From Eleusine coracana subsp. coracana (Eukaryota; Streptophyta; Magnoliopsida; Poales; Poaceae): DNA of 64,000 nucleotides. Below are positions 21,367-33,560 of the stretch, piece by piece. The translations under genes and the position numbers were made by a program. How positions within the stretch are numbered: position 1 is the first letter of the stretch; every line of letters begins with the position of its first letter. The notes under the pieces were generated by a model. The model ran no database searches. It was given only the letters and a program-made list of their open reading frames with translations, and was not told the origin of the DNA. The stretch lies in contig CM064417.1 of NCBI GenBank assembly GCA_032690845.1, forward strand, positions 11,748,501-11,812,500. Reading direction: 5' to 3'.

Positions 21367-22960
21367 TCACTCATTGTCGTCCTCAGTGCTCTCATCTTCG
21401 TCTTCATCACTGTCTTCATTTGCCGGAGGAGGAGCGGAGGAAGGTCCAACTACGACGTTATCCCAATCGTAAGCGGCAAAGGGATCTTGAAAGACCGGTG
21501 GCTCACCATCGATCTCACACTCGGAGCCATCCAGAGATACTTCACATCCTTGAGCCCTTTGCTCATTCTTGATCCTTCTAGTGAGCTTCTTCAAGCGCCT
21601 CTTGTTCTTCTAATTTTCCCTTGCATTGAAGCAAGAAGCACTGAAAGTGCTTTTGAAAAAGGATATGATTGGAGAAGATGGGCGGCGAAGGTCATCTGGA
21701 GGAGGAGGAGCTTGTTGTGCAGATGTGCCTTGAGTGGAATGTCTAGCAGCAATGGATCTCCTAGTGGGTGAAGCTGCAAGAGATCAAAAGAGTGGACATT
21801 TCACACTTTGCACTCGAGGTCTCAAGGTAAGATTCTTGCATTCTTTTTCAAACACAATCCCGGTCTCTGACTCAATCATCCTCATAAGGTAGGGGAAAAA
21901 AGGAAGCACTCTATTAGTGTCGAGTGATGAGGAGTATATCTCCTGAACAAGGAAGTCCATGACACTGAAGGGAGCAGCTCCATATCAAAATCTAGCAAGA
22001 ATATTCCTTGAATGTTCAACTAGAGAAGTAGCATACCCTGCCTTAGGAGCTATGGTGACTCTGAGCATCCTGTTGAGAGTGAAATAGAAATTCTTCATTC
22101 CATTTGTGGTGCCATGGTACACTGGACTTTGATCTTCATACATAAATGCCAACTCAACATCCTTCAAGACTGACTCATTTGTGATCTGCTCTCTGTTCTC
22201 ATCATCATCATCCTGAAGAACGTAGGTAGCCAGTTGAGAGGGAGATACCACATACTTTACTCCCTGAGTCATCCAATAGAGGTACCCTCTTCCATCAAAG
22301 AGTGAAATAGAATTGATAGATGACCTCTTCATTCTAGTCATAACTGAAGCCCAAGAGGTCATACACATTCTTGTCCTTGCATGCTGCAATGATTTCATGG
22401 AAAGTGGAGTCATCCTTGCTTCCATATACTTCCAATCAATCCATTGATGAGCAGCCAACTGATTTTTCCTATTTTTCTCAATGAGCATAGACATATAATA
22501 GTCCTACTAAAACCATGTGAGGAACCGGTAGTCACTTGCCTCCTTATGTTCCACAACATATTGATTTTGTTTCCTTGCCTCACTAAGTGCCTCTGCATCC
22601 TTCTTATAGTCCTTGAAGTCATGGTTGGGAGGATATTAGGTGCACGGACTCGAAGGTCTCTCAGAATGTTCAACTCTTCATGTCTTGCCTTTCTAGACCG
22701 TTGTGCTCTCTTCCCTTTGGCTGGTGCCTTGCCTTTGTCCTTAGTATTCCTAGGAGGAAGTGATCCTCCTTGCTCAACGTGCACTGTTTGAGCAGCTGCA
22801 CTAGAGCCTTGATCAAGCTTCCTTGATGCCATTGCCTTTCTTCTCTTGGAAGCGGGCACAAGTTCTTCACTTGAAGATGAGGACTGACTTGGAACACTTT
22901 CACTGACTCCTCTTGGACATTTGATGCATTGGAGGCATACTTGACCCGCACCATTTTCAA
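21367..22960 (-). pseudogene. Third ORF of the type-2 element, env-like position, decayed
   Basis: Begins MKMVRVKYASNASN, continues through a basic Lys/Arg-rich part (KDKGKAPAKGKRAQRSRKARHE, about 22.7 kb), then a region with LFDGRGYLYWMTQGVKYVVSP and a YEDQSPVYHGTTNGMKNFYF block. It ends in an acidic tail (NEDSDEDEDESTEDDNE). At least three frameshifts or stops split it. It lies between pol and the 3' LTR, where Sireviruses may carry an env-like gene. I see no clear signal peptide or transmembrane segment, so its function is unknown. The + strand ORF at 40.1-42.1 kb looks like the counterpart in another lineage. Confidence 0.6.
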
Positions 22961-25093
22961 CTTCTAAAGATAGGCTTATGTGGAGCTCCGGGTAGGGAAT
23001 AAAAAGAAGACATACCTATCCTTTATATATTACCAACTCAGAAGCTGGATCCTAGGAGAAAACAAGTAATGAATCATCAATCAAGTATGTGCACATATAT
23101 GGATGGAATGGATGGGTACTCCTCTCTTCTATTTGAGATCATGGGCTATCTCTCTTCTTCTCTTTTTTTTTTACTTGACAGTCCATGTCTCTTTTTGCAA
23201 GGATAATTGGAGAGGGAGTTTCTCAAAGCATGGTGGAGCACTTTATTTTGTGGATAGATAATGGGTATGTGTGATGCTATCTTCCGGAGTGGAAGAGTAG
23301 CATATGGAAGAAAATTAATGATGGAGGTGGATGAATATTCCTTTATATGTAGACTCTGTCTTTCCTTAAAATAATATTGGGCATGGGTATTTCTTTTGTC
23401 TTTCTTTTTTTCATCATGCTCAAGAATGAGATCAAGTCTTTTTTTTTATAGCCATGCCTTCTATGGGAACAATTGAGAGAGAGTCATAACAAGATAATCA
23501 TGGAGTAATTCTTTTAGTGGATGAATGGATGATGAGGATGCTAACTTCCAATGTAGAAGATTAACATATCAGGGGAATATGCACATGAACTTGATCAACA
23601 ATACATAACAAACATCTCACTAGGGTCATAACAATTTGACAAGGTTCAATGAAGGCATAAGTAGCATCTGCATAAGGTTTATCAAATGAATCTATCATAT
23701 GGCTCTGGTGGGATTTTCTTAATCATTGAGGAGTAATCTTATAAATTTTAATTTTCAAAAAGATTTCCCAAGTACTTTATGCAATAGAAAGCAAGAATCA
23801 CTTCATCAAACCATATCACACTAATCAACAACCTAGGTAGCATGCGGTCCCTATGAATATAGTCCACTAGCATTGGCATATGAGAAAGGAATAAAGAGCA
23901 TGCAGGCCTACCGTGGAAAACTTTGAATAATTGGGAGGTCATCAAGGTTGATTTTAATTTTTATATTTAGATTTTATCAATTTGTTCTAGGAAAATTAAA
24001 TCAATGCACAGAACATGGAGATAGAGGGATAAGATGCGCAAACCGTCGCACTAATTGAAGATGATGTCGAGCAGGGTCAACGTGGGTTCAGCCGACCTAG
24101 AGGGTTCGGTTGAATCATCATGGCATCTAGCTTGGTCACCGTATAGCATGATGTTCTGTGCGGCATTGTTCATTATATTTTGGCCGATGAGGTCCTTTGT
24201 TGCGCGTCGAGAATCCTGATCTCCCCCACACTTGTTCGCTTGCCTGCATTTTTATTCGACACAAGAAAAACAAACAAAAAGGGATTAAAAGCAAAATAGA
24301 CTCTATCGGCTTTTTAGGCCCCTTAGAGTGACAACTATATTATTAAGTTATTTATTTTATTTGTCTTTTTCAAGGCATATTACATAATTGAAAGGAAATA
24401 AACCTAAGTGCCCTTCTCTCTTTTTTTTTAAGCAAGGCGAGAATGCAAGAACTACAACACTCTAAACCAAGAGGCAAGTTGGCATGAATGGAACTTAATA
24501 TGTGATATTTACAGAACTCCCTCATACTTAGATTTTTGTATCGCTTAGACATAATAAATCAAGTGTGTAGTGTTGCAGCCTTCTCGTAGTAGGTTCCATC
24601 ACCAAAAGTACCAAGGTGTCAAGTTGATGCAGCTCCCATGTTCTTAGGCATAGTGTGACCATCGTTCTTTTTAATCTCACCTGAAAGGGTTAGTGACCAA
24701 AAATACCCGAAGGCAAATATATCCTAAAAACATATGCTTGCAATTATTAAATAAGGGAAAAGAAACGATAATGCGGGCCATCTCCTGATAGTGCTTTATT
24801 TATTGTAAGAAGCTTGACTAAGGGGACTTCATGTTGCAATTATCATTGGCGATGTAGTTCCCATCTTACCGCCAATTGTTGACGATGTATCAAAAAAGTT
24901 TTAGCTGCAAGGTTAGTGCCAAAATGCAACTACGAGATTTGCAAAATTTATGATAAACAAAAACATCTACAACCATCCTTCTAAACATTTTACTAATGAG
25001 GGCCTTGTGGTGGTTGTAGTCCTCATAGGTGCCCTTAGCAATAATTATTATTGATTCTAGAGATTCCTCATATGAGCATGTATCTTGTGGTTA
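22961..25093. other. Retrotransposon-derived sequence, no gene recognised
   Basis: AT-rich. Short ORFs only, none recognisable. It lies between the third ORF of the type-2 element and gypsy protease sequence, and must contain the unrecognised left end of the gypsy insertion. A CTGATCTCCCCCACAC stretch near 24220 looks like a reversed polypurine tract, but no LTR matching 33561-34667 starts there. Confidence 0.5.
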
Positions 25094-26012
25094 TTAAAGA
25101 AACAAGCTCTCATGCTCATCAATTGAATTACTTCCTCCTGTCTCTAGAGTCAATGTCTCTAACAATCCAATGGTCCAAAGGTTCTTCTCCTCAAGAATTT
25201 CATCGATAAAGCTTATCGGTGATTTTTCATCACCGCAGAGAATGAAATATTGAGGACCAAGGGGAAAAGGCTTAGGCAAGAAGGATGACGGCTCGGTTTC
25301 AAAATAATTGAGAGTTTCTCCCAAATTGTCTCTTCCTTGGATGCAATGCTTCGCGTCCTCATAAAGAACAAACCTCGGTGATGCGTGTTGGGAAACATAC
25401 ATCACCTCCTCAAGCGGGGAGTGCTTGAGATGAGGCCTCACTATAAGATTGTCTAAGCAATGGGCATTGGTGGCAAAAACGATTTTCCTAAGCTCTTCAT
25501 TTAGGCTCCCTTGAGGTGCATCCTTACGCTGAAGGCTTTCTAGTGGGAAGCCTATGAGAAGTTCAAAGTCGATGATAGGAAAGACGCGGAGGTCTAGGTG
25601 AACTTTGACTTTGTCCATCTCAACTGGTACAACCCTCACGATCCCCTGACATGGAAAGGTTACTCCCAAGGCATTCTTGAGGAGTGTATCATTTGGCACA
25701 AGAGGTATGTCATCCAAAAGTTGCCAAGCTATGTACTCAGGGATGATATTGGCTTCTATGGTAGGATCATGAAGGGCTTCTACAACATTTACCTATATAT
25801 AACATGGAATGGTAGAGGAAGGAGAACAAATTTGGATTTCCTTTGGAGAATGTCTTTCTTCCTTCAACGACTCCTTGTTCATGGACTCCTTGAGGATTTG
25901 TTCTTGGAAAGGCTTGGGAGGTGAACGGGATGCCATAGGCATCTTCTGCCAGAAGTGATTTGATGTGTTTTCATGTTTATCATATAGCTCTTCCTCGAAC
26001 TTGACTGGCATC
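25094..26012 (-). pseudogene. Ty3/gypsy protease-region fragment
   Basis: On the - strand: KFEEELYDKHENTSNHFWQ, a linker, HSPKEIQICSPSSTIPCYI, a stop, then a protease-like part ending FPIIDFELLIGFPLESL and a Glu-rich segment (SPLEEVMYVSQHASPRF). DFxLLIGxPLE is characteristic of one group of grass gypsy elements. No reverse transcriptase follows. The fragment is cut at 26012 by the copia LTR. Confidence 0.7.
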
Positions 26013-27239
26013 TGAAAGGATCGAGTGACCGAGAGGGGGGGGGGGGGGGGTGAATCAGGAACTCAAACTATGTACCTAATTTGCTAAATTTTAAAACCAA
26101 CCATTCGAAACAACTCCTACATAATTCTAGTGGTGATCACACTAACAAGATAATCCTATGAAAAGAAAGACAACCTAAGCATACTAGTGGATCACACACG
26201 AGACACACAACTCCTATGCAAGCTAGTAATCAAAGAACAGGCGGAAGCACACAACAAACTAGCAAAGGAGCCTACTCATGCAAAGCTACTAAATCAACAA
26301 GAACATGGAAGGCACACAAGCATGAGTAGCAGGATACATACTTGGGTGATCAAACAAGCCAAATCAACTCCTATACATGCTAGTGATCAAGTATGAAAGC
26401 TAAGCACTACTAGCAAGTAAATAAGCCTATTCATGCAAGTCTACTAGGTAGTCAACCAGAGCAAGGTAAGCACACAAGCATGAATAGCATGGTATGTAAA
26501 TGCGGAAAGTAAAACATCATAGTAAGGAGTATAGTAAGAGATGGTTCATGATTTTTTCCCGAGGTCTCGGAAGGATGGCGCCTTCCCCTACTCCTTGTTG
26601 GACCACTCCCGCCGGAGTCTTGGTCCCTCCCGCCACCAATGTGGAGTTTTTCGCCCACAAGCCCGCAATCACTTCCGGAGTGAAGAGACGGTGCACGTCA
26701 TCGCTGCCACCAAGACAGAAGCTCGCCTCCCTCGAGAACTTGCCGGACTCCCCGAGCTGACATGGGCGCTCACTAGCGATGCCCCTTTTACCGGCGGGCT
26801 CAAACCAAGTAGAAACATGTGACGGCCTTCATAACCAATCACAATAGGCTCGATCACCGACACCTAACCGGTCTAGGTCTCACCATAGACCAAGAGTAAC
26901 AACCTAGATCACACCCTCAAGGACACCCTAGCCTTAGATATGCAAGATCACTCCATGTTACTCTCACTAGCACTCTCAAGATATGCAATATCTCCTCCTA
27001 GTGCTCTCCTCTTTTCCTCTTAGCTCTCACCAAATGCTCCAAGCAATTCCACTAGCCAAGAGTTGTCTCCAAGACCCCAGCAACGAAGTTATATAGGCTT
27101 CCAACCTCAAACTAGTCGTTGCTCCACAAAATCATCTTCCTGGGCATACTGACCAGACAGTCTGGTCACTGCCTGACCGCACAGTCCGGTCACTGTAGTC
27201 TTCAGCTCCAACAGCTCTGCCCCTCCACTGACTCCTACT
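26013..27239 (-). repeat. Truncated 3' LTR (type-1 copy B)
   Basis: On the + strand it starts TGAAAGGATCGAGTGACCGAGA followed by G16. It matches copy C until CTGACTCCTACT, where integrase coding sequence begins. The palindrome-bearing U3 part beyond this point is missing. Confidence 0.85.
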
Positions 27240-28260
27240 TCATGAAATTCATCTCCCTTCTGAGAACCATTTGACTCATCAAATTGCACATCAAAGGATT
27301 CTTCCACACAACTTGTGGCTGAGTTGTAGACCCTATGTGCCTTAGAAGTCCCTGAGTACCCAACAAGAATGTCTTCATCAGTTCTACTCTCAAACTTCCT
27401 GGGCTTCCTCTTCTTCTTGAGAATGTAGCAAGTACAGCCAAAGACCTGAAAATAGGAAACATTCAGTTTCCGTCCAACCAATAGCTCATAGGGTGTCTTC
27501 TTCAATAGCTGGTGGAGATAGGCATGATTTGAGGTGTAGCAAGCTGTGTTGATTGCTTCATCCCAAAACCTCTCATGAGTTCCATACTCATCCAACATGG
27601 CACGAGCAAGAGTGATGAGTGTCTTGTTCTTCCTCTCCACTACTCCATTCTACTCGGGAGTATATGTAGCAGAGAATTCATGCTTGATCCCCTTCTTGCC
27701 ACAATATTCCTCCACCATTGTGTTCTTGAACTCCGTCCCATTGTCACTCCTTATCTTCACAATATTGGCCTTGAATTCATTCTGTGCTCTCCTTGCAAAC
27801 TTTTTGAAGATATCACTTGCTTGAGACTTGTCCACAAGAAAGAAGGTCCAAGTGAATCGCGTGAAGGCATCCACAATCACCAAGCAATATAGGTTCCCTC
27901 CGAGAGTCTTGCAATGTGTTGGCTCAAACAAGTCCATGTGCAAGAGCTCTAGAGAACGAGATGTAGACCTGAAAGACTTGGTGGGATGTGAGGATGCAAC
28001 TTGCTTTCCAGCCTGACAAGCACTGCACAGTTTGTCCTTCTTAAAGATCACATCCTTGATTCCTTCAACTAGATTCCTCTTGACCACTTTTCTGAGCTGA
28101 TTCATTCTAACATGTGCCGGTCTTTAATGCCACAACCATCCCTTAGTTGCCTTAGTGAAGAGGCAAGTACTTGGTGGCATGTTACTTGATTTGAAGTCTA
28201 TGACATATAAGTTCCCATGCCTCACTCCATGAAATACTAGCCCTTTCTTTGCATTCTCAA
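27240..28260 (-). pseudogene. Copia integrase (type 1), broken
   Basis: Gag-pre-integrase end, HHCC-type finger (LCSACQAGK) and integrase core with HMDLFEPTH, IVDAFTRFTW and RSDNGTEF. An amber stop follows at TPE-stop-NGVVERKN, where relatives have Gln. The frame then continues through the C-terminal part (VFGCTCYILKKKRKPRKFE) and runs on into LTR sequence to 27107. It is homologous to 11007-11747. Confidence 0.85.
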
Positions 28261-29052
28261 TCATTGCACCATCCTCATCAAATGTGCACTTGAATACCAT
28301 GTCATAGAGTTGACCAATAGACAGGAGGTTGAAGTTGAGGGTTTCACAAGAAAGACCTTGGAGAGATGGAGGTCTTCAGTAATGGCCACCTTGTCTGATC
28401 CTCTAACTCTCCCTTTTGAGTTATCCCCAAAAGTCACCTTCTCACTGTCCTCGTCTTCATCAATGTTAGTGAACATGGTTGGCTTCCCGGTCATATGTTG
28501 GTTGCACCCACTGTCAAAAATCCAATGAGTATCTCCACTCTTGTAGTTGATCCTGGTGGTAGCCATAAGACAAGCACTAGAGGAAGAAGGGTTAGTATCC
28601 AAAGCATTACTTAATTGACTAGCACTAACCTCATCACGTCGAGGGATAAGTCCATCCTCATAGATATGGATTCTTGCAATCCCTTTCTGAAGTCTCCTTC
28701 TGATGGGATAGTGAGGAGCACGATACCTCCAATGACCATCCCCCATGTGCACATTGTCGAGGGTGATGTAGTAGTGAGGAGGATCATAGAGACCAGTGAC
28801 GTGATCAAGCACGTGTCCCACTTGGGAGTGGAGCACAAGTATCATCTCCATTGCCCTCTCAATTGAGAGCTCATGCCTTCTGTTGACTACCTCCTCAAGT
28901 AAAAAACCCCTCTCAGGAGTTGTGATTTGCAAGAGGAGTCTATCAATCATTTCATATGATGGGATCCTTTGACCTCTGAATGAGTTTATCCTACACACAA
29001 GATCATAAATGCTTAAGAGAGTATCACAAAGGTCATCATTTGGACTTCTCAC
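28261..29052 (-). pseudogene. Copia gag end and aspartic protease (type 1)
   Basis: A 263-codon open frame. Residues 60-110 carry the ELSIERAMEMILVLHSQV...PPHYYITLDNVHMG block. Residues 175-190 carry the copia protease signature HWIFDSGCNQHMTG, with catalytic D180. It is separated from the gag frame at 29092-30030 and from integrase by stops or frameshifts. Confidence 0.8.
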
Positions 29053-29091
29053 AAATTCACCAAGTTGAAATATGAGATCCTATTGGTTAGC

Positions 29092-30030
29092 TCAACGAAT
29101 ATGCCAAAGTCGATCTTGTGGCGGAGGAGGCGGAGGCGCCGGAGCCGTAGTGGTGAGATTGATCATCTCCAATGATTGTGTGAACATTATGGTCGGCGCT
29201 CCCCCTACACCAATGCATGGTCCACCCGAAGTGCTTGGAGTAGAACTTGGAATGACACTTGGGGTAGAACTTGATGAAGCGCCTGACGAGGAGCTTGGTG
29301 TAGGTCTTGATCCGAAGGGGTTGTAAAAGTTGCTGCAAGGCAATCTTGTAGAGGGATCAAAGAAGTTTGAGCTTGAAGCTACTTCTTTTCCTTTTCTTGA
29401 GGATGCTCCATTGTTCGCCTTGGAAGTCTTCTCCCCATTCCAGCTTGTGGTGATCTCCTCATCCTCAAAGAGCAACCCAATCACATCCTCGATGGAGAGA
29501 CCCTTCTCCATGATGAGATCAATGGTGATATAGAGGAGCTTGCTGCTAGGGAGCAAGGTGAGGATCTGCTCGACTATCACAATCTTGGAAAGCTCGAAAG
29601 TAGTTTCTCCAATCCTGTCCACAATACCTCGCAAGCGAATAAGAGAGTCAAGTAAGTCCTCATTCTCATTAGCATGAAAAGCAAAGAACTCCTCAACAAG
29701 TGAATCACTAGCATGACCATTAAAAGACTCACAAACATCATCAGTACTAGTCACACTAGAAGAGCAAGCAAGATCAAGAGAGCTAACATTATCAATCATC
29801 ACATTAGGCACAATAGTAGAGCAACCTATCAAATCATCACTAATAGGATCTAGGCACTCACTAGAACTAGGCACATCCACACAATCATCATTATCATATA
29901 CATGATCATCGGTAAAGGTATTGGCAAAGTCCGCAAGTGTGTCCATCAACTCATCCGGAATCATGACATTTAGGTAGCTTTTCAAGCAATCCTTCCATGA
30001 GCCATGACCCAATCCTGAATGGGATGACAT
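29092..30030 (-). CDS. Copia gag-like ORF (type 1)
   Basis: A 312-codon ORF directly after the primer site. It has an acidic Ser/Asp-rich first half, then a gag-type segment (EDLLDSLIRLRGIVDRIGE...EQILTLLPSS...IEDVIGLL), a Ser/Thr-rich linker and a Pro-rich tail. No zinc knuckle is seen. It is truncated compared with usual copia gag, and the normal N-terminal gag domain is not recognisable. Confidence 0.6.
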   Translation of the reverse strand: MSSHSGLGHGSWKDCLKSYLNVMIPDELMDTLADFANTFTDDHVYDNDDCVDVPSSSECLDPISDDLIGCSTIVPNVMIDNVSSLDLACSSSVTSTDDVCESFNGHASDSLVEEFFAFHANENEDLLDSLIRLRGIVDRIGETTFELSKIVIVEQILTLLPSSKLLYITIDLIMEKGLSIEDVIGLLFEDEEITTSWNGEKTSKANNGASSRKGKEVASSSNFFDPSTRLPCSNFYNPFGSRPTPSSSSGASSSSTPSVIPSSTPSTSGGPCIGVGGAPTIMFTQSLEMINLTTTAPAPPPPPPQDRLWHIR

Positions 30031-30084
30031 CCCAACTCAATACGGTCACTACTCAAGGCGGTTAAGCCCTATGATGAGCACTTG

Positions 30085-30096
30085 GCTCTGATACCA
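30085..30096 (-). promoter_or_regulatory. Primer binding site (tRNA-iMet)
   Basis: The - strand reads TGGTATCAGAGC, complementary to the 3' end of initiator tRNA-Met, two bases inside the LTR end at 30099. Confidence 0.9.
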
Positions 30097-30098
30097 CT

Positions 30099-31898
30099 TG
30101 AAAGGATCAAGTGACCGAGAGGGGGGGGGGGGGGGAGGGGGGAATTGGGAACTTAAACTATGTACCTAATTTGCCAAATACTAAAAACGATCATTCAAAA
30201 CAACTCCTACACAATTCTTGTGGTGATTACACTAACAAGATAATCCTATGAAAGGAAAGACAACTTAAGCATACTAGTGGATCACACATGAGACACACAA
30301 CTTCTATGCAAGCTAGTAGTCAAAGAACACGCGAAAGCACACAACAAGCTAGCAAAGGAGCCTAAGCTACTAAATCAACAAGCACATGGAAGGCACACAA
30401 GTTTGAGTAGCACGATACATACTAGGGTGATCAAACAAGTCAAAGCAACTCCTATACATGCTAGTGATCAAGTATGAAAGCTAAGCACTACAAGCAAGTA
30501 AGGAAGCCTATTCATGCAAGTATACTAGGTAGTCAACTAGAGCAAGGTAAGCACACAAGCATGAATAGCACGGTATGTAAACACGGAAAGTAAAGCACCA
30601 TAGTAAGGAGTAGAGTAAGAGATGACTCATGATTTTTTCCTGAGGTCTCGGGAGGATGGCGCCTTCCCCTACTCATTGGACCACTCCCGCCGGAGTCCCG
30701 GTCCCTCCCTCCACCAATGTGGAGTTCTCCCCCATGAGCCCACAATCACTCCTAGAGTGAAGACACGGTGCGCGTCACTACTGTCATCAAGGCACAAGCT
30801 AGCCTCCCTCGAGAACTTGCCGGACTCCCCGAGCTGACACGGGCGCTCACTAGCGATGCTCCTTTCACCGGCAGGCTCAAACCGAGTACAAACGTGTGAC
30901 GACCTTAACAACCAATCACGATAGGCTCGATTACCGACACCTAACCGGTCTAGGTCTCACCATAGGCCAAGAGTAACAACCTAGATCACACCCTCAAGGA
31001 CACCCTAGCCTTAGATATGCAAGATCACTCCTTGTTACTCTCACTAGCACTCTCAAGATATGCAATATCTCCTCAGTGCTCTCCTATTTTCTTCTTGGCT
31101 CCCACCAAATGCTCCAAGCAATTCCACTGGCCAAGAGTGGTCTCCAAGACCCCAGCAACGAAGTTATATAGGCTTCCAACCTCAAACTAGCCGTTGCTCC
31201 ATGAAATTAGCTTCCTGGACATACTGACCGGACAGTCCGGTCACTGCCTGACCGGACAGTCCGGTCACTGCAGTCTTTAGCTCCAATAGCTCTGCCCCTT
31301 TGCTGACTCCTACTAACCGGACCGTCCGATCACTATTGATCCTTGTGCAGACAAATTCCTTGCAAACTTCTCTCTGTCCACTTAGTGACCGTACAGTCTA
31401 GTCTCCACTGACCCCTTTGTCCGGTCACTTCGTCAAGAAACTGAAACTCCTCGTCCTCACTTGAATTTGTTTCTCGGCTTCTCTGAACGGTTCCTTGGCT
31501 TCTCCACTGTCACCTAGTGCCTGTGATTTCACCAAGCAACCTTGCACATCACCGACTAGACATGACCTAAGAGAAATGACCTAGACCCCCTTGATAGTCC
31601 GGTTTTTCCTATAGACCTAAAGCCCTAACAACTAGACAAGTGTTTCCAACACTTGCTCTATAGCTTGTCCTTAGCTTTGATCCATCTCCATCAACCCTTG
31701 GACTCCATCAAGCTCACAAGCCTCCATGCTTACGGTCATTGTCATCCATCGCCAAGGCCGTCATCAACAATCATCATAGAGTAGAAAAGGTTTCCTACAT
31801 GAACAACACTCGTGTAGACATTAATCACATTTCACGTTTGTCATTCATCACCAAAACATTCATACCTTGAGGTGACCTCAATGGTCATGATCCTTGAA
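30099..31898 (-). repeat. 5' LTR (type-1 copy C)
   Basis: The most complete type-1 LTR, 1800 bp. The + strand starts TGAAAGGATCAAGTGACCGAGA with G15-A-G6. A reversed TATA region (TTATATAGG) lies near 31170, and palindromes (ACCGGACAGTCCGGTC) at 31228-31266. It ends at CATGATCCTTGAA, where the equivalent of copy D reads CTTGCA. Confidence 0.85.
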
Positions 31899-33560
31899 TG
31901 GTTGAATAAGGAGGCCTAATCCAAATAAAATCAGGAGAATGTTCTTCCTCATTCAACCATTCATTGCTCGACATGGCAAAGCGTTCCCTCTCATCCTCTT
32001 GGAGGAAATTGTCCTCTAGAGGATCAGGAGGAGAGATGAGAATTGGTGGGTTCTTCTTCCAAAATTAATTCAAGGTGTCCCCATGGTCTTTGGAAAGACC
32101 TTCCTCGAATTTAAAAGAGAACTTAGGAGAATTTTTTGATTGAGACATTGGGAAAGAAAAATGTCTTCCCCTGAGTTCAATCTCTAACATCTCCTTCGTT
32201 GATGCATCAGAGAAAAGTCTCTCCATGGGATGCCCGATTAAAATGTCAAAGTCTTGGACCTCGAACAGATGGAAATCAAGGAGAGTTTCAACATCTTTGT
32301 GCCTTAAAGACATATTTTACAAAATCCCATATCCCTCTGAAATGGGTCTGGAGGGACATTGAAGAAATTTGCAAGTCGGTGCCAAGGGTTCTTCACCCAA
32401 AATGGCAAAAGCACAAGCATGAGAAATGATGTTGGCACCGACAGTGGGATTATAAAGAAGATTTACCTTAACTCCTCTTATGAGGCTTGGAATGGAAGAG
32501 GAAGGGGAGCTAATCCAAATTAGGTTCGGAGAAGACTCAACCTCTCTCAACTGCTTATTTCTCATGCTTGATGTTAAGTCCTTTACCGTCTTCTGGAGCA
32601 AAGGCTCCTTAAGAGGATTGGGAGAAGATATTTTACAAGATTTTTCTCGAATTGGAAAGAGAGATTTGAAGGTTGAATTTCTTCTTCCTCCATTGCTCGT
32701 GGTTCAGTTGAGGTCTCACTAGATGAATCAATGGATAGACAAGTATTTGGCTTAGGTTCAACTAGTGGGGTGGCCTCAATGCTCGATAAAGTTTCCTCCT
32801 GAGGGGTCTCTCTACAATCAGCAAGGAAAGAAGAGTTTTCTTAAATAAGGTCTAGGATAGCTCTGCCTTCTACAGGCGTCTTGCGGACGGATGAACCTCC
32901 AGCGATGACATCGAGATATAGGGCAGACTCCTTGCTTAAACCCAGACAACACTTTTGCAATAACATGTGGTTGGGTAAAGACAAGTCAGGGCCGGAAGTG
33001 GTTAATAAGGAAATCCTGGCCCAGGCTGCACCTATAGTTTCCTTCTCGCTTTGACAAAAGTCAAGAACCTTCTTTCGCAGAGGGACGATACGTGATGTAG
33101 GACAAAACACGAGACAAAACTTATCTCGGAGCACTTTCCCATCACCATTCGTACTCTCAACGAAATGAGTGTACCATTGTTTTGCATTCTCCTTGAGGGA
33201 AAAGGGAAACAATTTCCACATGAGAGTATCTTGAGTCATGCCTTTGATCGATAGGAATGAACACAAATGCTCAAATTCTCGCAGATGATTGAACGGGTTT
33301 TTGCTATGTAAACCCGAGAAGGATTGTTCCCGAACCATGGCTATAAAGCCAGGGCGGAGTTCAAAGCCAGATGAATGAATTAGGTCCGCAGAAAGCGGTG
33401 GCTCGAAGAACTCGCCCTTTGGAGCAGATAGGTCTTGAATTGATCGTTGCTCCATGGTAGATATGGGGAAAGAAATAAAAAAAAATATAAAAAGGTACGA
33501 GGGCAAACTAGGTTCGAAGATCAATTAGCAACCACTCCCCGGCAACAGCGCCAGAAAGCT
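31899..33560 (-). pseudogene. Ty3/gypsy gag and protease-region fragment
   Basis: On the - strand, a 228-codon gag frame (33524-32841) carries PFNHLREFEHLCSFLSIKGM and MWKLFPFSLKENAKQWYTHF, the conserved core of plant gypsy gag. It is followed by a protease region (about 32600-32065; IWISSPSSSIP, FEVQDFDILIGHPME) and the segment FKFEEGLSKDHGDTLN...HSPDFIWIRP. Stops interrupt it. It ends at the copia insertion. The last segment is homologous to the first segment of 25094-26012. Confidence 0.8.
33537..33553 (-). promoter_or_regulatory. Gypsy primer binding site (tRNA-Asp type)
   Basis: The - strand reads TGGCGCTGTTGCCGGGG, seven bases after the LTR end at 33561. This sets orientation and family as gypsy. 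Confidence 0.85.

Larger units (their letters stand above)
26013..31898 (-). mobile_element. Type-1 copia element, internally deleted
   Basis: On the - strand: 5' LTR 31898-30099, primer site 30096-30085, gag (30030-29092), protease (about 28.5 kb), gag-pre-integrase and integrase (about 28.2-27.24 kb), then a jump directly into a truncated 3' LTR (27239-26013). Reverse transcriptase and RNase H are gone. Flanking bases do not match (GCATC left, TGGTT right). Both flanks are gypsy protease-region sequence covering overlapping parts of the same domain. The element is therefore probably the product of recombination between two insertions. Confidence 0.85.

Noticed and set aside
22961..25093. 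Search for the missing 3' LTR of the nested gypsy element
   Set aside because: A reversed purine tract near 24220 is suggestive, but no sequence matching 33561-34667 is adjacent, so I report no LTR.
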